Positions 58,260 to 64,000 of a stretch of 64,000 nt of DNA are shown piece by piece. Below the pieces are notes generated by a model. The model was not told the DNA's origin. It saw nothing but the letters and a program-made list of their open reading frames with translations, and ran no database searches. Position numbers and translations under genes: made by a program. Within the stretch, counting starts at the first letter, position 1; every line of letters begins with the position of its first letter. The stretch is from Nocardiopsis suaedae (GTDB lineage Bacteria > Actinomycetota > Actinomycetes > Streptosporangiales > Streptosporangiaceae), in contig NZ_JAQFWP010000037.1 in assembly GCF_027706745.1 (NCBI RefSeq), positions 1 through 64,000 of the forward strand. Reading direction: 5' to 3'.

Positions 58260-59384
58260 TCAGCCCCCGCGTCCGGCCTTGTCGACGCGGGGCCAGGCGC
58301 GGGCGATGTCGGCCGCCAGGGCGCGCAGCTCCTCGGCGGAGCGGGACATCGCGGCCTCGGTGGACCCGGCGGACTCCACCAGCGAGTAGGCGGCGGTGAC
58401 CCCGGCCTTGGCGGCCTCGTCCGGGTCGGCGGAGACCGCGCCCGCGGTGACCACGCACGGCACGCCGTGCCGGGCGGCGGTGCGGGCCACACCGTGCGGC
58501 AGCTTGCCGCGCAGCGACTGGAAGTCGAACGACCCCTCGCCGGTGACGACCAGGTCGGCCCCGGCGGCCAGGGAGTCCAGGCCGACCGCTTCGAGCACCC
58601 GGGCGACCCCGGACTCCACCGTCCCGCCGAGGAGCAGCAGCCCGTACCCCAGTCCCCCGGCGGCGCCGGCACCCGGGGCGGCGCGCAGGGCGCCGTCGGG
58701 GTCGGTGGCGTCGGCGAAGTCGGCCAGCGCGGCGTCCAGGGCGCGCACGGCCTCGGGGTCGGCCCCCTTCTGCGGGCCGAACACCGCGCCGGCGCCGTGC
58801 TCACCGAGCAGGGGGTTGTCCACGTCGGTGGCGGCGATGAGCCGCACCCCCTCGACGGCGCGCAGGGCGGGCGCGGTGTCGGCGGCCCCCAGCCCGGCCA
58901 GGGCCCCGCCCCCGGCGGCGAGCCGGTCGGTGGGCCCGGCGCCGAGCGCGGCGAGCATCCCGGCGCCGCCGTCGTTGGTGGAGCTGCCGCCCATGCCCAC
59001 CACGACGGTGCGCGCTCCGGCCTCCACCGCGCGGGCGATGAGCTCGCCGACGCCGCGTGTGGTGGTGCGGGCGGGGTCGCGCTCGTCGGCGGGCACCAGG
59101 TGCAGGCCGCACGCCAGGGCGCTCTCCACGTAGGCGGTGTCGCCGTCGAGCAGCACGTCGGCGCGGACGGGCGCGCCGAGTGGGCCGGTGACCTCGCAGC
59201 CGAGGAGCCGCCCGCCGATCGCGGCGTGCAGCACCTCCACGAAGCCGGGGCCGCCGTCGGAGAGGGGCACGGTCCGGGTGTCGGCACCGGGGTGGACGTC
59301 GCGCCACCCGGCGGCGACGGCCTCGGCGGCCTCGACGGCGCTCAGGGTGCCGGCGAACTTGTCTGGGGCAATCACGATTCGCAC
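58260..59384 (-). CDS. Glycerate kinase
   Basis: A 374-residue GlxK-type kinase phosphorylating glycerate in glyoxylate metabolism. Family motifs: APDKFAGTLSAVEAAEAVAAGW at the start, LSDGGPGFVEVL, VVGMGGSSTNDGGAGMLAALGA, LVVTGEGSFDFQSLRGK and VPCVVTAGAVSADPDEA. The start is GTG at 59384 without a strong Shine-Dalgarno. It matches Rv2205c by position, so erpA and this gene are long-standing neighbours. Confidence 0.93.
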   Translation of the reverse strand: MRIVIAPDKFAGTLSAVEAAEAVAAGWRDVHPGADTRTVPLSDGGPGFVEVLHAAIGGRLLGCEVTGPLGAPVRADVLLDGDTAYVESALACGLHLVPADERDPARTTTRGVGELIARAVEAGARTVVVGMGGSSTNDGGAGMLAALGAGPTDRLAAGGGALAGLGAADTAPALRAVEGVRLIAATDVDNPLLGEHGAGAVFGPQKGADPEAVRALDAALADFADATDPDGALRAAPGAGAAGGLGYGLLLLGGTVESGVARVLEAVGLDSLAAGADLVVTGEGSFDFQSLRGKLPHGVARTAARHGVPCVVTAGAVSADPDEAAKAGVTAAYSLVESAGSTEAAMSRSAEELRALAADIARAWPRVDKAGRGG

Positions 59385-59510
59385 CCGACCAGTCTGCCCC
59401 CGGCCACCCGGCCCGGACCAGAGGAACGGGCAGATTTTATCCGCTTCGCGATAACTCGTTTCCGTGAAACGGAAAACGACGTGGCCCGGTTCCGCCGCCG
59501 CGGCGGCCGG

Positions 59511-60083
59511 TCACAGGCCGGGGGCGCCGTAGACCGGGAACCACCGGCTCTTGTCCTGCTCCATCGGCAGGTCCCCGCCGATCGCCGCGGCCACCTGCAG
59601 TTCCAGGGCGTTGTCCCGGCGCTGGCCGCCCAGCGGGGCGAACGGGTAGAAGGTGCCCCGCTTGTACAGGTACACCAGCGCCACCGTGCGGCCCTCGGCG
59701 TCGGCGAACGCCGTCAGCGAGCACAGCAGGGAGGGGCCGAAGCCCGCGTTCTCCAGGCTGGAGTTGACCGCGTGCACATCGGTCACCAGGTCGGAGATGC
59801 CGCTCTCGGTCGAGGAGCGCAGCACCAGCCAGGTGTAGCCGTAGTCGTCGGCGGTGGTCTCCACCGGCGGCCCGCCGTCCGCGTCGAGCAGCGCGGTGAC
59901 CTCGCGTTCCAGGTCGGCGAAGGCCTTGCCCTCGGCCGCGCGGAAGGCCACCGACCCGGTCCCGGTCGGGGTGAAGCCCGCCGCGGCCTCCAAGGTCACG
60001 GCCGCCGACGGCAGCGCGAACAGGGCGTCCAGGTCGGGGCGGGCGGGCTTGGATCGCCCGAGAAGGGCTCGGAGAAAACTCAA
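59511..60083 (-). CDS. pspAB: PspA-associated protein PspAB
   Basis: A 190-residue soluble protein starting MSFLRALLGRSKPARPDLDALFALPSAA (in two parts MSFLRALLGRS and DALFALPSAA), with DDYGYTWLVLR, VNSSLENAGFGPSLLCSL and YLYKRGTFYPFAPL. This is the actinobacterial PspAB family, found with PspA, PspAA and HtpX. It lies 116 bases after htpX in the leftward psp operon. It presumably assists PspA in membrane-stress response; the mechanism is unknown. Confidence 0.88.
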   Translation of the reverse strand: MSFLRALLGRSKPARPDLDALFALPSAAVTLEAAAGFTPTGTGSVAFRAAEGKAFADLEREVTALLDADGGPPVETTADDYGYTWLVLRSSTESGISDLVTDVHAVNSSLENAGFGPSLLCSLTAFADAEGRTVALVYLYKRGTFYPFAPLGGQRRDNALELQVAAAIGGDLPMEQDKSRWFPVYGAPGL

Positions 60084-60199
60084 CGCGGCTCCTCAGTGCG
60101 TGCGGCGGTCGTCCGGAGACTACCCCTGCGGCCCTCGCCGTCCACCGGTCCCATGCGCGTGCCCTCCCCTTCGGCCGCCCGTGCCGGCCCCGCGCCGGG

Positions 60200-61120
60200 C
60201 TAGGCGCCGGTGCCCAGCTGCCGGGAGATGGTGGAGAGCTGCTCCAGGCGGCGCTCCACCGGCGGGTGGGTGGCCAGCAGCTGGCCCATGTTGAAGCCGC
60301 TCTTGGAGAAGGCCGGCGTGAAGAAGAAGGCGTTGAACGGCTCGGCCTGGCGCAGGTCCCGGCTGGGGATGCGGGCCATGTCCCCGGTGATCTTGGTCAG
60401 CGCGCTGCCCAGGGCCGACGGGCGGCCGGTCAGGTAGGCGGCGGCGCGGTCGGCGGCCAGCTCGCGGTAGCGCGACAGGGCCCGGGTGAGCAGGAAGCTC
60501 AGCGCCCACACGATCGCGCTCACCACCACCACGGCCAGCGCGATCATCGCCGGCGAGGGGCCGTTACTGTTCCGGTTGCCCCCGCCGCCGAACGCCGCGA
60601 AGCGCAGCCCCATCTGGGTGAGGAACCCGGCCACGATCCCGAGGAACCCGGCGATCGTCATCACCATGACGTCGCGGTGGGCCACGTGCGACAGCTCGTG
60701 GGCCAGCACCGCCTCCAGCTCCTCGGGCTCCAGGCGGCGCAGGATGCCGGTGGTCGCGCAGACCACGGCCTTCTTCTCATTGTGGCCGGTGGCGAAGGCG
60801 TTGGGCACGTCGGTGTCGGCCACGGCCACGCGGGGCTTGGGCATGTCGGCCATGGCGCAGAGCCGGTCGACCACCGCGTGCAGCTGCGGCGCCTGCTCGG
60901 GGGTCACCTCGTGCGCACCCATCGCGTACAGGGCGATCTTGTCGGAGGTGAAGTACTGGACCACGGCGAAGCCGACGACCAGCAGCACCACCAGCGGCCA
61001 GGGCAGGCCCACCAGGATCAGCGCGATGATGAACGCCACGTACACCACGCCCAGCAGCGCCATGGTCAGCACCATGCGGGCGGTGAGCCCCCGGTCGGGG
61101 ATGAACTTCGAGCCTGCCAC
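60200..61120 (-). CDS. htpX: Zinc metalloprotease HtpX
   Basis: A 306-residue M48B membrane protease. Zinc site HELSH (His141, Glu142, His145) is in VLAHELSHVAHRD, with the third ligand Glu in YRELAADRAA. Four membrane helices are visible (about 15-32, 38-56, 150-175 and 195-220). HtpX removes misfolded membrane proteins. It sits within the psp operon between pspAA and pspAB, tying membrane quality control to the PspA response. Confidence 0.95.
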   Translation of the reverse strand: MAGSKFIPDRGLTARMVLTMALLGVVYVAFIIALILVGLPWPLVVLLVVGFAVVQYFTSDKIALYAMGAHEVTPEQAPQLHAVVDRLCAMADMPKPRVAVADTDVPNAFATGHNEKKAVVCATTGILRRLEPEELEAVLAHELSHVAHRDVMVMTIAGFLGIVAGFLTQMGLRFAAFGGGGNRNSNGPSPAMIALAVVVVSAIVWALSFLLTRALSRYRELAADRAAAYLTGRPSALGSALTKITGDMARIPSRDLRQAEPFNAFFFTPAFSKSGFNMGQLLATHPPVERRLEQLSTISRQLGTGA

Positions 61121-61209
61121 TGCGTGCCTGCCTTCGTCTGGTTTGCCCCTCGCCGCCCAGTCTAGGCGGGACGACGTCGGAAAAGGGTGAGAGGCAGGTG
61201 AGACACGCG

Positions 61210-61239
61210 GGGGCCGCCGCGGCGTACCGCGACGGCCCC
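61210..61239 (-). terminator. Hairpin between pspAA and htpX
   Basis: Stem GGGGCCG-C-CGCGG / CCGCG-A-CGGCCCC with the loop CGTA and one internal mismatch. It lies in the 169-base gap between pspAA and htpX and could reduce read-through from pspA-pspAA into htpX-pspAB. Confidence 0.5.
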
Positions 61240-61289
61240 GGGTGCCCTGTCCGGTCAGGGCGCGCGCTCACCGGAAGACGGGCGAGAGG

Positions 61290-61574
61290 TCAGGAGACGT
61301 CCGGGATCAGCCCCTCGTCTCCGAGCATCGCCCGGACCTCCTCCATGGAGGCGTCCGAGGGGGGAAGGACGAAGTCCGAAGGATGCAGCGCGTCCATCGG
61401 CAGCGGCTTGCCGTGCTCGCGGACCCGCTCCAGCAGGCGGGTCAGGGCCTCGCGGAAGCCCTCCTCGTCGCCGGACTCGATGGCCGCCTCAAGGGTGGTG
61501 TCCACCGAGTTCAGCAGGTCCATGTCGGCCTCGGAGAGGTCGAGCTGGCCCTCCCCCATGATGCGGACGATCAT
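61290..61574 (-). CDS. pspAA: PspA-associated protein PspAA
   Basis: A 94-residue protein beginning MIVRIMGEGQLDLSEADMDLLN and containing ALHPSDFVLPPSDASMEEV, the PspAA family signature; PspAA forms a small beta-rich fold and partners PspA in actinobacteria and archaea. Its ATG overlaps the pspA stop (ATGA), so translation is coupled. A long open frame upstream in the same phase is not coding. Confidence 0.92.
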   Translation of the reverse strand: MIVRIMGEGQLDLSEADMDLLNSVDTTLEAAIESGDEEGFREALTRLLERVREHGKPLPMDALHPSDFVLPPSDASMEEVRAMLGDEGLIPDVS

Positions 61575-62350
61575 GCGCCCTCCCCCTGCCGGTTCGGCTG
61601 GGACTGCGCGTCCGAGCCGCTCTCCAGCTGCGGGGCGGCGCCGCCGTTGCCCTGGCCCAGCTCCTGCTTCATCTTCTCCAGCTCCAGCTCGACACCGCTG
61701 GAGCTGGCCATGCGGTCCAGCTCGGACTGGATGTCGTCCTTGGAGCTGCCCGAGACGTCGTCCAGGGCGCCGGACTCCAGCAGCTCGTCCACGGCGCCGG
61801 CGCGGGCCTGCATCTCGGCGGTCTTGTCCTCGGCGCGCTGGACCGCCATGCCCACGTCGCCCATCTCCTCGGAGATGCCGGAGAAGGCCTCGCTGATCTG
61901 CGTCTGGGCCTGCGCGGCGGTGTAGGTGGCCTTGATCGTCTCCTTGCGGGTGCGGAAGGAGTCGACCTTGGCCTGCAGGCGCTGCGCGGCCAGGGTGAGC
62001 TTCTGCTCCTCGCCCTGAAGCTGTTCGTGCTGCTGCTTGAGCCCGTCGATCTGGGACTGCAGGCCGGAGCGGCGGGTCAGGGCCTCGCGGGCGAGGTCCT
62101 CGCGCCCCTGCTGGAGCGCGGCCCGGCTCTGGTTCTCCAGCTTGCCCGACTGCTGCTCGAGCTGCTGGATCTGCAGCTCGACACGCTTGCGGGAGGTGGC
62201 GACGTCGGCCACCCCGCGCCGGACCTTCTGCAACAGTTCCAACTGCTTCTGGTAGGAGTAGTCGAGTGTTTCCCGAGGGTCCTCGACGGAGTCCAAGGCC
62301 TTGTTCGCCTTGGACTTGAAGATCATGGAAAGTCGCTGAAACACGCTCAT
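61571..62350 (-). CDS. pspA: Phage shock protein A (PspA/IM30 family)
   Basis: A 259-residue ESCRT-III-like coiled-coil protein that coats and stabilises stressed membranes. It begins with the amphipathic helix MSVFQRLSMIFKSKANKALD, followed by continuous heptad-rich helices with YSYQKQLELLQKVRRGVADV and ALTRRSGLQSQIDGL; the last 30 residues are Gly/Gln-rich. The ATG at 62350 matches the family. First gene of pspA-pspAA-htpX-pspAB. Confidence 0.95.
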   Translation of the reverse strand: MSVFQRLSMIFKSKANKALDSVEDPRETLDYSYQKQLELLQKVRRGVADVATSRKRVELQIQQLEQQSGKLENQSRAALQQGREDLAREALTRRSGLQSQIDGLKQQHEQLQGEEQKLTLAAQRLQAKVDSFRTRKETIKATYTAAQAQTQISEAFSGISEEMGDVGMAVQRAEDKTAEMQARAGAVDELLESGALDDVSGSSKDDIQSELDRMASSSGVELELEKMKQELGQGNGGAAPQLESGSDAQSQPNRQGEGA

Positions 62351-62478
62351 CGGCGTGGCCGTCCCCTTCTCGGTCCGTACGATCGGCTGTTCCCGGCGGG
62401 CGCTGTGGTCCAACCCTACGCGCTCTGACCGGCCCTCGCCATGCAGCGCCATTCACACGGCAGGGAGCCGATACCCTG

Positions 62479-63117
62479 ATGGATGTGTTCCGACGTCGCT
62501 CCGCTTCCGAATCCAAAGAGCCGGCCGTGACCGGTGCCGCCGAGACCGCTGAGGGCTCGCAGAAGGGCTTCACCCCGAAGAAGGGTGTGCCCACGCCCAA
62601 GCGCCGGGACAGCCAGGCCGAGCTCCGCCGCCCCCTCAACGCGCCGCAGTCGCGCAAGGAGGCCTACCGGCAGTACCGCGAGCGCCGTGCCCGCGAGCAG
62701 CAGCGCACGGCCCAGAAGTCCGGCGCCCCCAAGGGCGAGGAGCGGTACTTCCGCCCGCAGGACTTCGGACCCGCGCGCGCCTACGCGCGGGACGCGGTCG
62801 ACTCCCGGCGCAGCCTCAGCGAGTTCTTCCTCTACTTCTCGCTCGTCATCATCGTGCTGCTGATCGCGGCGCCGGTGGAGCTCCAGGCCGCGATCACCTA
62901 CATCGCTTGGCCGGTCATGATGGTCACCATCGTGGTCGAGGGCGTCTTCATCGCGCGCCGGGTCAAGAAGCACACGGCCGAGCACTTCCCCAACGACGAC
63001 AACCTGCGCGGCATCGGGCTGTACGCGGCCGCGCGCCAGCTCCAGATCCGGCGCCTGCGCCTGCCCAAGCCGCGGGTCAAGCCGGGGCAGCCGATCGGCG
63101 CGGCCGGCAGGGACTGA
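62479..63117 (+). CDS. DUF3043 membrane protein
   Basis: A 212-residue actinobacterial DUF3043 protein. The basic hydrophilic N-terminus contains KKGVPTPKRRDSQAELRRPL, then EERYFRPQDFGPARAYARDAVDSRRSLSEFFLYFS, the conserved core. Two membrane helices (about 117-136 and 137-158) are followed by a basic tail. Function is unknown. It diverges from the psp operon with 128 bases between starts, and is followed by a terminator. Confidence 0.9.
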   Translation: MDVFRRRSASESKEPAVTGAAETAEGSQKGFTPKKGVPTPKRRDSQAELRRPLNAPQSRKEAYRQYRERRAREQQRTAQKSGAPKGEERYFRPQDFGPARAYARDAVDSRRSLSEFFLYFSLVIIVLLIAAPVELQAAITYIAWPVMMVTIVVEGVFIARRVKKHTAEHFPNDDNLRGIGLYAAARQLQIRRLRLPKPRVKPGQPIGAAGRD

Positions 63118-63143
63118 CCGCCCGCCCGCACCCCCGGGACCGA

Positions 63144-63181
63144 CGCGCGGGACCCACTCTGCACAGGGTGGGTCCCGCGCG
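63144..63181 (+). terminator. Terminator after the DUF3043 gene
   Basis: Perfect 14-bp stem (63144-63157, CGCGCGGGACCCAC, with 63168-63181) and a 10-base loop, 27 bases past the stop, followed by CTTATCGTT. Confidence 0.85.
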
Positions 63182-63195
63182 CTTATCGTTCCCCC

Positions 63196-64000
63196 ATGGA
63201 ATTCCGTCACCTCGGCAGCAGCGGTCTCGTCGTCAGCGAGATCTCCTACGGCAACTGGATCACCCACGGATCGCAGGTAGAGGAGGACGCGGCCGTCGCG
63301 TGCGTGCGCGCGGCCCTGGACGAGGGCATCACGACGTTCGACACCGCCGACGTGTACGCCCGCGGGCGCGCGGAGGAGGTGCTGGGCCGGGCGCTCAAGG
63401 GGGAGCGCCGGGACGGCATCGAGATCTTCTCCAAGGTCTACTGGCCCATGGGCGAAGGGAAGAACGACAGAGGGCTCTCCCGCAAGCACATCGTGCGCGG
63501 GTGCGAGGAGTCCCTGCGGCGCCTGGGCACCGACTACCTGGACCTGTACCAGGCGCACCGGTTCGACTACGAGACGCCCCTCGAAGAGACCGTCCGGGCC
63601 TTCGACGACCTGGTCCGCCAGGGCAAGGTCCTGTACGTGGGGGTCTCGGAATGGCGCGCGGACGAGATCGAGCGGGCGCTGAAGATCGCCGACGACATGG
63701 GGTTCGACCGGCTGGTGTCCAACCAGCCGCAGTACAACATGCTGTGGCGGGTCATCGAGTCGGCGGTGGTGCCGGTGAGCGAGCGCGAAGGGCTCGGGCA
63801 GATCGTCTGGTCGCCGATCGCGCAGGGTCTGCTCTCCGGCAAGTACGCCCCGGGCCAGGCCCCGCCCACGGGGTCCCGCGCGACCGACGAGTCCGGCGGC
63901 GCGCAGACCATGTCCAAGTACATGGAGGACGAGGAGCTGCTGCACCGGGTGCAGCGGCTGCGCCCGATCGCCGACGAGGCGGGGCTGAGCATGGCCGCCC
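63196..64000 (+). CDS. Aldo/keto reductase, truncated by window end
   Basis: The first 268 residues of an NADPH-dependent aldo/keto reductase of the potassium-channel-beta (Shaker) subgroup. The catalytic tetrad is visible: Asp and Tyr in FDTADVYARG, Lys in IFSKVYW, His in YQAHRFD. GVSEW and QPQYNML are typical, and SPIAQGLLSGKYAPGQ lies near the NADPH site. The C-terminal ~60 residues lie beyond the window. No Shine-Dalgarno is evident before the ATG. Confidence 0.92.
   Translation, partial: MEFRHLGSSGLVVSEISYGNWITHGSQVEEDAAVACVRAALDEGITTFDTADVYARGRAEEVLGRALKGERRDGIEIFSKVYWPMGEGKNDRGLSRKHIVRGCEESLRRLGTDYLDLYQAHRFDYETPLEETVRAFDDLVRQGKVLYVGVSEWRADEIERALKIADDMGFDRLVSNQPQYNMLWRVIESAVVPVSEREGLGQIVWSPIAQGLLSGKYAPGQAPPTGSRATDESGGAQTMSKYMEDEELLHRVQRLRPIADEAGLSMAA

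Overview
The window is very GC-rich, uses GTG and occasional TTG starts, and carries actinobacterial markers: DUF397/WhiJ-type genes, a PASTA kinase, MacRS-type regulators, QcrCAB/CtaCDEF, PspA-PspAA-HtpX-PspAB and DUF3043. The gene order from the Rv2175c-like gene to glycerate kinase follows the conserved actinobacterial block known from Mycobacterium (Rv2175c, PknL, FadD15, NlpC/P60, DEDD exonuclease, TrpD, CtaE-QcrCAB, CtaC, AdoK, ErpA, glycerate kinase) and from the SCO2103-SCO2161 region of Streptomyces coelicolor. Protein style and the loci present suggest a Nocardiopsis-like Streptosporangiales member; this is inference. It reads as chromosomal core with a variable left arm.

Layout. 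1-8.6 kb is accessory: a WhiJ/DUF397/anti-sigma-like ATPase locus, a DUF418 membrane protein, an SDR-type NAD(P)-binding protein, an acyl-CoA ligase with a TetR-type operator, and a two-gene HEAT / MerR-HEAT operon with its own MerR-type promoter. 9-15 kb holds thiE, an Rv2175c-like DNA-binding protein, a TPP riboswitch driving thiO-thiS-thiG, and a PknL-like PASTA kinase. 15-25 kb holds a MacR-like response regulator, a Uma2 nuclease, glpK and pfkA (diverging from a DasR-like site), thiI, aroH with an aromatic leader-peptide attenuator, a YedY/sulfite-oxidase-like protein, a small membrane protein, an EEP-family hydrolase and an acyltransferase. 25-33 kb holds an esterase, the separated MacS-like kinase, ROK glucokinase and fadD15.

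32.8-43 kb holds two secreted NlpC/P60 hydrolases with look-alike promoters, a zinc-ribbon/NYN pair, a DEDDh-GIY-YIG nuclease fusion, a rhomboid protease, a stand-alone Lrp/AsnC effector domain, trpD and a receiver-like protein. 43-54 kb is respiratory: ctaE-qcrC-qcrA-qcrB rightward and ctaC-ctaD-ctaF leftward, separated by an L,D-transpeptidase lipoprotein and an IS30-family element sitting between the arms of a hairpin. 54-64 kb holds a TusA-like protein, rpsD, an AdoK-like PfkB kinase, erpA, glycerate kinase, the Psp envelope-stress operon, a DUF3043 protein and a truncated aldo/keto reductase.

The most unusual items are: a palindromic intergenic element (8568-8637 and 57165-57228) with conserved loop and compensatory stem changes; the MerR-HEAT operon; the aroH leader peptide; DasR-like sites at glpK/pfkA and glucokinase; and the IS30 insertion into a terminator-like hairpin. 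No tRNA, rRNA, CRISPR array or prophage was seen.
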